Assembly: GCA_963643505.1 (NCBI GenBank)
Contig: CAVIKF010000001.1
Span: 246,297-310,296 of the forward strand
Source of the DNA: CAVEFW01 sp963643505
GTDB taxonomy: Bacteria; Actinomycetota; Coriobacteriia; Coriobacteriales; Eggerthellaceae
DNA: 64,000 nt
Direction: 5' to 3'
In this document: positions 1 through 7,939 of the stretch, in pieces
Numbering within the stretch: the stretch's first letter is position 1
Layout of the letters: every line of letters starts with the position of its first letter
Notes under the pieces: generated by a model
Told to the model about the DNA's origin: nothing
What the model saw: the letters and a program-made list of their open reading frames with translations, nothing else
Database searches by the model: none
Program-made: the position numbers and the translations under genes

Positions 1-885
1 ACCCACGGTCTTCGCATCGAGTTTCTCGACGGTAGAAGGCTTTCCAGAAACATAGCGATAGACCTCGAAATACGTGTCCGGGTCATTATTCACCGTCGTG
101 GCGGAAACGCGACTGTTGTAGAGGTTGTCGTTATCGCCCCAAAGGACAGACGCATTCCAATCGGAAAGGAGCGTGTTCATGATCGTCGAGTTATTGCCGT
201 GGAACTCGTCCACAGGGTCAACATAGCCTTCGACGGCCTTCTCCTTGTAGTTCCACGTAACGTTCTTGTCAGCGGACGTGCTTTCACCAGACGTGCCAGA
301 GCTCGTCACCGCGATCACGGAAGGAAGAACATACTTATAGCTCACAGAGCCGGCATTCGAGGCGTAGGTTGGGGTGGGCATCTCAGTCAGACCGACGTTG
401 CCCATGTTAGAGGTCGTGAGTTTCGTCCACTCGCCCGCTCCATCAATCTTGTAATATAACTCGACTGAATTCTGTGCGAAATTGCTCGCACCAGGACGAA
501 CGTTACCCTCATTGTTGTTGTCGTTCCACTTCTTCGTGAAATCGAAATCAGCGTTCGTCTTGACCGTCGTGCCGTCATCTGACGCCGCCAACAAAGCGAT
601 GGACTCGGAAGCCATCATGACTCCGCTGTCGCCATCGGACGTCGCGCCGTTGTCTACCTTCTCGCCTCCCGTCGAACCATCCACGGTCTCTCCGGTCACC
701 GAGCCCTCAGCAGAAGTCACAGCATTTTGGGCTGCAGACGACTCCTGTGTCTGCTCGAAACCAGCACCGACGATCTGCTCACGCGCGAACGCGATCGCCT
801 GAGTCGGCACTGAGAGACTAAACGACAGACAGAAGGCTAACAGCGTGGTAAGCACGCGCTGCAGCTTTGAGTGGCCAGCATTCAT
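1..885 (-). CDS. Secreted surface protein, 3' end outside window
   Basis: Open reading frame running off the left edge; 295 codons are visible and the C-terminus is missing. It starts at ATG 885 with an AGGAGA ribosome site 7-12 bases upstream. The first ~32 residues form a Sec signal peptide: a short basic start (HSKLQR), a hydrophobic stretch (LLAFCLSFSLSV) and a likely cleavage near AFA. The mature part is rich in Ser, Thr, Asn and Gly with low-complexity acidic stretches (VTGETVDGSTGGEK), as in exported wall proteins. No catalytic motif is visible. A sortase signal or repeat domain may lie beyond the window. Function unknown. Confidence 0.75.
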   Translation of the reverse strand, partial: MNAGHSKLQRVLTTLLAFCLSFSLSVPTQAIAFAREQIVGAGFEQTQESSAAQNAVTSAEGSVTGETVDGSTGGEKVDNGATSDGDSGVMMASESIALLAASDDGTTVKTNADFDFTKKWNDNNNEGNVRPGASNFAQNSVELYYKIDGAGEWTKLTTSNMGNVGLTEMPTPTYASNAGSVSYKYVLPSVIAVTSSGTSGESTSADKNVTWNYKEKAVEGYVDPVDEFHGNNSTIMNTLLSDWNASVLWGDNDNLYNSRVSATTVNNDPDTYFEVYRYVSGKPSTVEKLDAKTVG

Positions 886-1176
886 CTCGACTCTCCTTCT
901 AAAATCTCACAGGTCAAGTACGACATAGTACTGCAAGTTGGCAGTATACCCCCCCTTATCTTTAAACGAAAGAGCTGCGTTTATTTATTTTTTATTTAAC
1001 GGAATGAAACAACGCGAACTGCGGATAAACGAACGAACGAACGCCGGTCGCGGATAAATTCGAACTCTTATTTGCGGGCTTTGAACGCCCCTTGTTTTGA
1101 ATGCCGCGCTGATGTTGCGCACGAATGCCACGCGGTTGCGCGGTCGCGCCCGAGGCTGTCTTGGCCGAGTGACATC
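886..1176. other. Intergenic region, no gene seen
   Basis: About 290 bases between the secreted-protein start and the tRNA-Asp terminator. It holds an AT-rich block (about 955-1005) that probably carries the promoter of the leftward secreted-protein gene, and short repeats of gcggataaa and cgaacgaacg. No convincing coding sequence. Confidence 0.5.
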
Positions 1177-1209
1177 AAAAAAAATCAGCCATCGGATTTG
1201 ACGGCTGAT
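1177..1209 (-). terminator. Rho-independent terminator of tRNA-Asp copy 1
   Basis: On the minus strand ATCAGCC pairs with GGCTGAT (1203-1209 with 1184-1190) and is followed by a run of eight T. It begins 14 bases past the tRNA 3' end. Confidence 0.85.
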
Positions 1210-1222
1210 CTGAGAGCTTTAA

Positions 1223-1299
<77 letters not shown>

Positions 1300-1315
1300 T
1301 TAAAGTGCGGGAGTA

Positions 1316-1344
1316 ATATTACGGGAAACGGGAACTATACGCAA
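1316..1344 (-). promoter_or_regulatory. Promoter of tRNA-Asp copy 1
   Basis: Minus-strand -35 TTGCGT (1339-1344) and -10 TAATAT (1316-1321) separated by 17 bases, 16 bases before the tRNA start. The second tRNA-Asp gene has the same arrangement. Confidence 0.75.
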
Positions 1345-1374
1345 GGGGGCATTTAAAAAGATTTGCTGTTCTCT

Positions 1375-1446
1375 CCATTCGCCGCCCTTGGCGAAGTTGC
1401 CGCCCTCAGCGATTCGCCGCCCCTAGCGAAGTTGTCGCCCCCAGCA
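1375..1446. repeat. Short tandem G/C-rich repeat
   Basis: Four imperfect copies of a ~18-base unit (GCCGCCC..GCGAA followed by GTTG or TTC) lie directly downstream of the yggU stop codon. No coding content. Confidence 0.6.
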
Positions 1447-1457
1447 AAGCCACAAAG

Positions 1458-1742
1458 CTACATGCGCGACAAACCCGCAACCCATGCGTCCAAGCTTTCT
1501 TGGTCGCCATCGATCTCCAAAAGCTTGTGGTGACTGGTGTCTCCCCGTTTGACCGCTATCGCGCTCTTAGGAAGGCCAAGGCTTTTGGCAAGGAGCTTGC
1601 ATACCGCCGCATTCGCCTTTCCCCTGTCGGGTGGCGCAGTGACGCGAAGGCAAACCTCCATTGTGCCATCAATCTCTTGAACACCGATGACTTGATCCTT
1701 GCTCGATTTCGGCGTTACCTTCACAGCTAGACTTGCCGCCAT
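1458..1742 (-). CDS. YggU / DUF167 family protein
   Basis: 94-residue protein of the DUF167 (YggU) family, a small alpha/beta fold of unknown biochemical role found across bacteria and in human C15orf40. Recognisable features are the N-terminal strand SLAVKVTPKSSKD, the conserved APPDRGKANAAV block, a GLPKSAI stretch and an ..RGDTSHHKLLEI strand. Start chosen at ATG 1742, which gives the usual family length; the longer open frame upstream runs through unrelated Arg-rich residues. The ribosome site is weak (GGTAGGGAA). It sits alone between two tRNA-Asp genes with no obvious operon partner. Confidence 0.85.
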   Translation of the reverse strand: MAASLAVKVTPKSSKDQVIGVQEIDGTMEVCLRVTAPPDRGKANAAVCKLLAKSLGLPKSAIAVKRGDTSHHKLLEIDGDQESLDAWVAGLSRM

Positions 1743-1930
1743 TGACTTCCCTACCTGACTTCTCTCGCGTCGCCTGTAAAGCACCGAAAAGGGCAAATTG
1801 GCACAGGAACGCCAAACGAAATCCAATCGCGTTCTTCTCGGGAGCATTATAAGCCTTAATGGCATCGCATAGTGTCGCCGAACATTTCGACGCGCAGGCC
1901 CGAGTGGGCGTAAAGCACGGGTAATCCCAG

Positions 1931-1967
1931 AAAAATAAAAAAGTCAGCTAACAAATAATTAGCTGAC
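1931..1967 (-). terminator. Rho-independent terminator of tRNA-Asp copy 2
   Basis: Perfect 9-base stem GTCAGCTAA / TTAGCTGAC around a 7-base loop, followed on the minus strand by TTTTTTATTTTT. It lies 13 bases after the tRNA 3' end. Confidence 0.88.
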
Positions 1968-1979
1968 CGGGAGTTTAAA

Positions 1980-2056
<77 letters not shown>

Positions 2057-2088
2057 GTTCCAGGCGACTGCTTAAAGCAGCGAAAGGT

Positions 2089-2117
2089 ATATTACGGTAA
2101 ACCGAGCTTTGGCGCAA
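2089..2117 (-). promoter_or_regulatory. Promoter of tRNA-Asp copy 2
   Basis: Minus-strand -35 TTGCGC (2112-2117) and -10 TAATAT (2089-2094) with 17-base spacing, the same layout as at tRNA-Asp copy 1. Confidence 0.75.
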
Positions 2118-2383
2118 GAGGTATTTGCAAAAAAGAAACATCTCGTGCGCCTTACGCCCTCCGACGGACACCCCTCGCCCTGCACCCCGCTCGCCTCGCG
2201 CCCCTCGACTCGCATCCTCCGCGCAGCGCCACTCACCCCTCGCCTCGCGCGAATGGCTCTCCGCCCCGCACCTCTCAACCTCTCTCTCATTTTTCACCAG
2301 ACTGTAACGTAAGCGGACATTTCTAGCGTTACAATCACGAGAATATGTAAAAAACTGCGCTTTCAGCAGCAAACGACCATTTT
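2118..2383. other. Divergent intergenic region before ilvE
   Basis: Noncoding, C-rich on the plus strand (repeated CCCCTCGCC). Near ilvE there is a 7-base inverted repeat TGTAACG (2303-2309) and CGTTACA (2327-2333) with a 17-base spacer. The right arm overlaps a possible -10 TACAAT, so it could be an operator. This is a weak inference. Confidence 0.4.
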
Positions 2384-2396
2384 GGAGGTGTGTGCG

Positions 2397-3434
2397 ATGG
2401 AAAAGAAGGACATCGATTGGGCTTCCCTTCCCTTTTCCTATATGAAGACCGACTTCAGCTACTATTGCAATTACAAGGATGGCGCTTGGGGGGAGGACAA
2501 CCTCACCGAGGACCATACGCTTGTGATGAGTGAGTGCGCCGGCATTTTCCACTACTGCCAGGAAGTATTCGAGGGCCTCAAGGCATACACCACCGAGGAT
2601 GGCAGCATCGTGTGCTTCCGCCCCGACCTCAACGCAAAGCGCATGGCCGACTCCGCCGAGCGCCTTTGCATGCCCGCCTTCCCCGAAGATCGCTTTGTGG
2701 AGGCTGTCAAGCAAGTAGTGCGCGCCAACGCAGCATGGGTCCCGCCCTTTGGCTCCGGCGCCACGCTGTATGTCCGCCCCTTCATGATTGCAACGGGTGA
2801 CGTCATTGGTGTCAAGCCTGCTGACGAGTATCAGTTCCGCATCCTCGTCACCCCGGTTGGCCCATACTTCAAGGGTGGCGACACAGCTGTGACTTTGGGA
2901 ATCGCGCAATATGACCGCGCTGCCCCCCATGGCACCGGAAACATCAAGGCCGGCTTGAATTACGCCATGAGCCTCAAAGCGGGCATGGAGGCACACGCCT
3001 TGGGCTATGCCGAGAACATGTATCTCGACTCCCAAAGTCGCACCTACGTCGAGGAGACCGGCGGTGCAAACATTCTGTTTGTGGACAAGGAGGGCAACCT
3101 CGTCGTCCCGTGCTCCGCGACCGACTCCATCCTCCCCTCCATCACCCGCCGCTCTCTCGTAGTCGTCGCGAAGGACTACCTGAAGCTGAACGTCATCGAG
3201 CGCCCTGTAAAGTTCGAGGAGGTTCGCAACGGCGACTTTGTCGAGTGCGGCCTTTGCGGTACTGCTGCCGTCATCAGCCCTGTTGGTCATGTTGACAACA
3301 ACGGCGAGATCATCACCTTCCCCGACGGCGCTGAGTGCGCGGGTCCGGTCATGAAGAAACTCCGTGCCACACTTGTCGACATCCAGGCAGGCAAGATCGA
3401 GGGCCCCGAGGGCTGGGTCGTCAAGGTCATGTAG
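2397..3434 (+). CDS. ilvE: Branched-chain amino acid aminotransferase
   Basis: 345-residue fold-type IV PLP enzyme (EC 2.6.1.42) that transaminates branched 2-oxo acids with glutamate, the last step of Ile, Leu and Val synthesis. Visible motifs: VFEGLKAY (57-64), FRPDLNAKRM substrate-cap region, YVRPFM, the PLP-binding Lys184 in GNIKAGLNYA, EETGGANIL and a SITRRS phosphate-binding segment. Length and order match the larger BCAT family. Start placed at ATG 2397 because GGAGGTG at 2384-2390 lies 6 bases before it; the TTG at 2382 would lack a ribosome site. Single-gene unit closed by a strong terminator. Confidence 0.95.
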   Translation: MEKKDIDWASLPFSYMKTDFSYYCNYKDGAWGEDNLTEDHTLVMSECAGIFHYCQEVFEGLKAYTTEDGSIVCFRPDLNAKRMADSAERLCMPAFPEDRFVEAVKQVVRANAAWVPPFGSGATLYVRPFMIATGDVIGVKPADEYQFRILVTPVGPYFKGGDTAVTLGIAQYDRAAPHGTGNIKAGLNYAMSLKAGMEAHALGYAENMYLDSQSRTYVEETGGANILFVDKEGNLVVPCSATDSILPSITRRSLVVVAKDYLKLNVIERPVKFEEVRNGDFVECGLCGTAAVISPVGHVDNNGEIITFPDGAECAGPVMKKLRATLVDIQAGKIEGPEGWVVKVM

Positions 3435-3461
3435 CCTTTGCGCAAAGCCCTATAAATGAGA

Positions 3462-3495
3462 GGTGGCGGGATCGAATGATCTCGCCACCCTTTTT
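3462..3495 (+). terminator. Terminator of ilvE
   Basis: Long stem GGTGGCGGGATC / GATCTCGCCACC (one bulge or mismatch) with a GAAT loop, followed by CTTTTTG. It lies between convergent genes and may also stop the leftward mre operon, but the T-run is only good in the plus direction. Confidence 0.85.
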
Positions 3496-3517
3496 GTTGC
3501 TTACGATTGCGCTATAC

Positions 3518-4153
3518 CTACTGTTGGGCGATGCGGGTAAAACTCACAATCACGAGAGGATCACCCTCCCTGGTCTCGTTATAGTCCGCAAGGGCCGCCT
3601 CAAGCAAACGATCAGGGCGCAAAGAACCGGTCTGCTTTGCCTCCAAGGAGAACAGGGCGGCATTATCCTGGATTTGAAGCTCGCCAACGAGGAACTCTGA
3701 GACCACGAGGGTCTTTTCCTTTTTCTTGCGAACGACAGTCACCGTCTCAGGAAACGCAAGACCCTCGGCGGAGCCTGAAAAGCGCACAAGATAGGTGCTG
3801 ATCGGATAGGCAATGCTTGCCGCTTTCGCCTTTTTGTCAATGTAGGCGCACTCCAAAACCATAAGATCGGGCACACTCGCCTTTTGCAATGCCCCAAGGA
3901 CCTTGTCAGGAGCCACGTACTCACGAAGCGTAAGATCGAATATTTCACAGGTACCGCCAACGCCCACGGGAAGAGCGGCGCCAAAGTGGAGCAACATATG
4001 GGGCGAGAACCCTTGGGAGATTCCAAAAGGCAAGTTTGCGCGACGGACGGCACGTTCAAGGGCGCACGCCACCTCCAAGTGAGACAACATGGCAAGACGA
4101 CCCTGTTTGCAAAAGGTGCAACGGATGGTGAAACGGGGCATCTCCTCAGCCAT
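3518..4153 (-). CDS. Radical-SAM-linked protein TIGR03936 (DUF2344)
   Basis: 211-residue protein of the TIGR03936/DUF2344 family, almost always encoded next to or fused with the TIGR03960 radical SAM protein. Visible features: an N-terminal RFTIRCTFCKQGRLAMLSH segment, LERAVRRANLP, a SQGFSPH motif and a C-terminal half typical of the family. It starts at ATG 4153, immediately after the TAG of the upstream gene (TAGATG), so the two are translationally coupled. Biochemical function not established; a joint role in RNA or tRNA modification is often supposed. Last gene of the mre operon. Confidence 0.88.
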   Translation of the reverse strand: MAEEMPRFTIRCTFCKQGRLAMLSHLEVACALERAVRRANLPFGISQGFSPHMLLHFGAALPVGVGGTCEIFDLTLREYVAPDKVLGALQKASVPDLMVLECAYIDKKAKAASIAYPISTYLVRFSGSAEGLAFPETVTVVRKKKEKTLVVSEFLVGELQIQDNAALFSLEAKQTGSLRPDRLLEAALADYNETREGDPLVIVSFTRIAQQ

Positions 4154-6226
4154 CTAGATCGCCTCCTCTCCCCTCGCCTGGTCTTCCAATACAACGACCC
4201 CGCCAAGTTGTTCCCCAACAGGAGTCTCGGCGGCGCCGGCACCAACAGCGTACGTTGATCCGACGCCGTCCCCATCAGCAACTCCGGCGGCCTCGGCACC
4301 GGCGGCGCCGTCCCCAGCAGCCCCAGCAACAGCGGGTTGTGCGGCGTTGGAGCCTTTGCTTGCGCGAGGGGCGGCAAGCTCGTTGTCGTAGCCCAAAGCT
4401 TGACACGCGCCGCAACCGGCGCACTTCTCGAACGTGCAATCCGGCGTGGTCCTCTCCTGCTCCGCCTTCTTGCGTTCATGGGCCAGAAACTTCGTGGAGA
4501 CACCGGTGGAGATATGATTCCAAGGCAAGACGTAGCCTATGTCAAAGGCGCGCTGTGCTACCTCGTCGGTATCGATACCACACGCCTTTGCCGCCTCTTG
4601 CCACGCCTCCTTCTTGAACAACTCGGTCCACGCGTCGAAGCGGGCACCACGTCGCCAAGCCTCCTCGACCCAATCGGCACACTCACGCCCGCCGCGGCTC
4701 ATGACCGCCTCCACGAAACTGGTGGCAGGATCGTGCCAACCCACGCGGATAGCGCGATACTTCACGCTGTTGCGCAACAAAGTCACGCGGCGCCACGCCT
4801 CCTCGGGATCAATCTGGCCATCCCATTGGAATGGGGTTTGGGCCTTGGGAACGAACAAGGCACAAGAGATAGAAACCTGGAGCGCGCCACGTTGATCAGG
4901 GGGAACAATTTTTCGCATGCGGTCTAGGACGCGTTGGCTCAAGGACGCGATGCCCTTGATATCCTCATCGGTCTCCGTAGGCAAGCCGATCATGAAATAC
5001 AGCTTGCAACGGCGCCAACCCGCCTCGATAGCTGCGTCAAGCGCCCCGAACAGGTCCTCCTCGGTCACGTTCTTGTTGATCACGTCACGCAAACGTTGCG
5101 TACCGGCCTCCGGCGCAAAGGTAAGGCCGCCTTTTTTCGCACCCGCTACCAGGTGGGCCATCTCTACGCCAAAAGAATCGAGACGCTGAGAAGGAACAGA
5201 CACGCGGATACCGCGACCAGAGCACGCGGCATTGACACGCGTCAGGATGTCAAAGATTTGGGAGTGGTCCGTGGAGGACAGGGAGGTCAGACTTACCTCG
5301 TCATATCCGGTCTCGGCCAAACCGGTGATAACGCTGTCGACGATGTTGTCGGCGCTGCGCTCACGGACGGGACGATACATCATGCCTGCCTGGCAAAAAC
5401 GGCACCCGCGTGCACATCCACGCAAGACCTCCACGTTGAGGCGATCATGGACAACCTCGGTGAAGGGTACGATGTTGGGCTCCCATCCTGAGCTTTGGGC
5501 AAACCCCTCGAACACGCGCTTCTCGATGGTGGTCGGCAGCCCCTCCTCGAGCGGCTCGATCCAAGAGCCTGCCTTTTGGGCCTCCTCCTCTTCGCGCCAA
5601 CGATACAACGACGGCACATAGGAACCCTTGACCTCAAACGCCAAGGTGCGCAAGATATCGGCACGACTTGCAGAGGCGTTGCGCAGACGCTTCACGCTCC
5701 TACAAAGCTCGGGTGTCATCTCTTCACCCTCGCCGATGCTGATCACGTCGAAAAAGGGAGCGTAGGGTTCCGGATTGAAAGCGCAAGGACCGCCTGCGAC
5801 GATGATGGGGTCTTCCTCGCGTCGGTCCGCCGTGCGCAACGGGATGCCTGCCAAATCGAGCACCTCAAGCACGTTGGTCGCGGCAAGCTCATGGGGCAAG
5901 GTGATTCCGATCACATCGAATTCGCCAAGAGGGGCGCAACTCTCGATGCTGAACAGGGGGATACCCTGTGCGCGCATCAGGTAGATCATGTCGGGCGCGG
6001 GCAAAAACGCACGCTCGGCGGCTATGCCCTCGCAACGGTTTACGCAATTGACGAGGATTCGCAAAGCCTGGTTCGCTTGCCCAAGCTCATAGGTATCCGG
6101 ATACACCATGCAAAAGCGAAAATCCGCCTCGGGTTTGTAAACGCAGCCGAACTCGTGGTTCAAATACCGCGCAGGACGCTCGATGTGGGCAAGCAAGGGC
6201 TCGATACGGGGCCACAAATCAGTCAT
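4154..6226 (-). CDS. TIGR03960 B12-binding-like radical SAM protein
   Basis: 690-residue radical SAM protein of the TIGR03960 family. The N-terminal ~200 residues resemble a B12-binding-like domain (GQANQALRIL, GGPCAFNPEPYAPFFD, IGEGEE). The radical SAM cluster is C271-x3-C275-x2-C278 in LRGCARGCRFCQAG, with GLTFAPEAGT further on. A second Cys group (CTFEKCAGCGAC) lies near residue 620 and may hold another Fe-S site. The last ~65 residues are Ala/Gly-rich low complexity, absent from the family core. The substrate is unknown; TIGR03936 is the regular partner and follows directly. The stop of the DUF697 gene is only 6 bases upstream. Confidence 0.9.
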   Translation of the reverse strand: MTDLWPRIEPLLAHIERPARYLNHEFGCVYKPEADFRFCMVYPDTYELGQANQALRILVNCVNRCEGIAAERAFLPAPDMIYLMRAQGIPLFSIESCAPLGEFDVIGITLPHELAATNVLEVLDLAGIPLRTADRREEDPIIVAGGPCAFNPEPYAPFFDVISIGEGEEMTPELCRSVKRLRNASASRADILRTLAFEVKGSYVPSLYRWREEEEAQKAGSWIEPLEEGLPTTIEKRVFEGFAQSSGWEPNIVPFTEVVHDRLNVEVLRGCARGCRFCQAGMMYRPVRERSADNIVDSVITGLAETGYDEVSLTSLSSTDHSQIFDILTRVNAACSGRGIRVSVPSQRLDSFGVEMAHLVAGAKKGGLTFAPEAGTQRLRDVINKNVTEEDLFGALDAAIEAGWRRCKLYFMIGLPTETDEDIKGIASLSQRVLDRMRKIVPPDQRGALQVSISCALFVPKAQTPFQWDGQIDPEEAWRRVTLLRNSVKYRAIRVGWHDPATSFVEAVMSRGGRECADWVEEAWRRGARFDAWTELFKKEAWQEAAKACGIDTDEVAQRAFDIGYVLPWNHISTGVSTKFLAHERKKAEQERTTPDCTFEKCAGCGACQALGYDNELAAPRASKGSNAAQPAVAGAAGDGAAGAEAAGVADGDGVGSTYAVGAGAAETPVGEQLGGVVVLEDQARGEEAI

Positions 6227-6232
6227 GAGAAC

Positions 6233-7939
6233 CTACTTCGATCGCCGGCGAGAGCCGCCCAAAGACGTCAAGATGGAGTTTGCACCATCCGCAAAGGAGG
6301 AAACGGCGACCTTTGCGGCGGCCCCTGCCGCGGGAGCCACCGTGGCCGAGGCGGTACCAGCGAACTTCGTGGCGCGTTGGGCGACCTCGAAGACTCGCTC
6401 CATGGGATCTTTTTCCTCGGGCTGATCCTCCTCGGCAGGCTCACCCATCGCTTGGGAGACCGCCTTTTGCACCGCGCCGGACAACTTGGACGTCAAACCG
6501 GCGACGCCCACAAGACCGGCCCCGGACTCGAAATACTCGATGGCCGCCTTGCCCATCGCAAGGGTGCCGGCATAGCCGATGGCACCTTTGGCGACCCATC
6601 CACCCACCGGCAATATCCCCACAATCTGGCGAGCGAGGCTGCGACAGGAAAATCCTCCCGCGACCACGGCAACAAGCTCCTTGGCACGTTCGATGGTCAT
6701 AGGTTGACCGTATGCCGCAGCAATCTGGAGCAACATCTTGGCCTGGTTGAGAGTCATGATAGGCATATCGGCCCCAGGGATGAACAAGACTGCGCCGATG
6801 CCGGCGTTTTGCACCGAAGTTACGTTGACGAGCTCGTTGGCATAAGGACGACGCACAAACGGGAAGGCCAAAGACAGGGGCAACGCCTTGCCCTTACATG
6901 CCGCAATGACCCATTTGCCCATGCGAACGGACACAAGACGCGTGTTCTCCTCGTTCATGGGGCAATCGGCGTCAAGTCCCTCCGGGACATCGGCGAGGAA
7001 CGGATTGGCAGGCTCCTCTTCCTCGGTAGCGCTCGCAACGGCCGCCGCGGCAGTCCTACGCAGCTTGCCCGCGGTTGCGCCCGCCTTGCTCAACAGGGAG
7101 GAGAACAACCCGTTACGCGCAGGACCGGCAGCGCGCAGAGTGCCTGCGACTCCCTCTTGGGCGACCTCGCCCGCCGAAGAGGGCTCCCCGGTTGCCTCGC
7201 CTGCCGACTTCTTGCCCGCCGACGTGGACCTACCAGCGCCCGCCGTCTCCACGGCACTCGCCGACGTCTCGTCAGGTGATGTCTCGACACCCTCCGCCGT
7301 TTCCACCGGCGCGGACCCATCGGCACCCGCCGGCGCCGCCTCATCTCGCCCATCCTCGCGCGCGGCATCGGATTTGGGGGTCTCGAACACCTCCTCGATG
7401 TCTACTACCACGCCTTCCGAGCGCACAGGCGCCTCATCGCCTCGCTCATCGTCTTGTTCATATAAGGGATGTTGGTCGGCTCCTGCGTTGATGGGAAGGC
7501 TCGCCAAGATCTCCGCAGCCTCGGAATCTTGGACCGTCAAGACCTCGGCGGTGACGATATCGCCATCAGGAATGGGGTGTTCCTGCTCGTTTGCGACCTT
7601 CTCGACAAGGTTGGGAGAGGTGGTCACAATCATGGCAGGAATGCCCGCACAACGAAGTTCCTCCGCCCGCGCCCCGACGCGGATGTCGCGCCCGGCGACG
7701 ATAACGGCGAAGTCGTCGGACGCGTTGATGATGAAATCGGTATTGGACAGATATGCGATGGAGATGCGAGCGTTTGCCGCCGCGCTCGCATAGGCGTTGC
7801 GTGTAAACGCGATGACGTCATCGGCCGCAGAGTCGTCGATATAGACGCTCACAGAGACCGGCGTCTTCTTCGCCTTGTTCAAATCCATAGCCTCATCGAG
7901 GATGGCCTTGAAATCTACCGGCGATTGAACTTTAGCCAC
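6233..7939 (-). CDS. DUF697-type membrane protein following rodA
   Basis: 568 residues. Start chosen at GTG 7939 with AAGGAG upstream; it overlaps the rodA stop by 8 bases, indicating coupling. The N-terminal ~130 residues form a compact domain (FKAILDEAMDL, SVSVYIDDSAADDVIAF, FAVIVAGRDIRVG) that I do not recognise. An acidic Ala/Ser/Glu-rich linker (~150-280) follows. The C-terminal ~200 residues resemble DUF697, the helical domain seen behind some Era-like GTPases (MTLNQAKMLLQIAAAYG, GIGAVLFIPGADMP). No GTPase P-loop is present. Position in the elongasome operon suggests an envelope role; this is inference. It ends in a basic tail SRRRSK. Confidence 0.75.
   Translation of the reverse strand: MAKVQSPVDFKAILDEAMDLNKAKKTPVSVSVYIDDSAADDVIAFTRNAYASAAANARISIAYLSNTDFIINASDDFAVIVAGRDIRVGARAEELRCAGIPAMIVTTSPNLVEKVANEQEHPIPDGDIVTAEVLTVQDSEAAEILASLPINAGADQHPLYEQDDERGDEAPVRSEGVVVDIEEVFETPKSDAAREDGRDEAAPAGADGSAPVETAEGVETSPDETSASAVETAGAGRSTSAGKKSAGEATGEPSSAGEVAQEGVAGTLRAAGPARNGLFSSLLSKAGATAGKLRRTAAAAVASATEEEEPANPFLADVPEGLDADCPMNEENTRLVSVRMGKWVIAACKGKALPLSLAFPFVRRPYANELVNVTSVQNAGIGAVLFIPGADMPIMTLNQAKMLLQIAAAYGQPMTIERAKELVAVVAGGFSCRSLARQIVGILPVGGWVAKGAIGYAGTLAMGKAAIEYFESGAGLVGVAGLTSKLSGAVQKAVSQAMGEPAEEDQPEEKDPMERVFEVAQRATKFAGTASATVAPAAGAAAKVAVSSFADGANSILTSLGGSRRRSK

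Noticed and set aside
5495..7279. 594-codon plus-strand frame opposite the radical SAM and DUF697 genes
   Set aside because: Composition (His/Arg/Gly-rich) is typical of antisense frames in high-GC DNA; the minus-strand genes have clear families.
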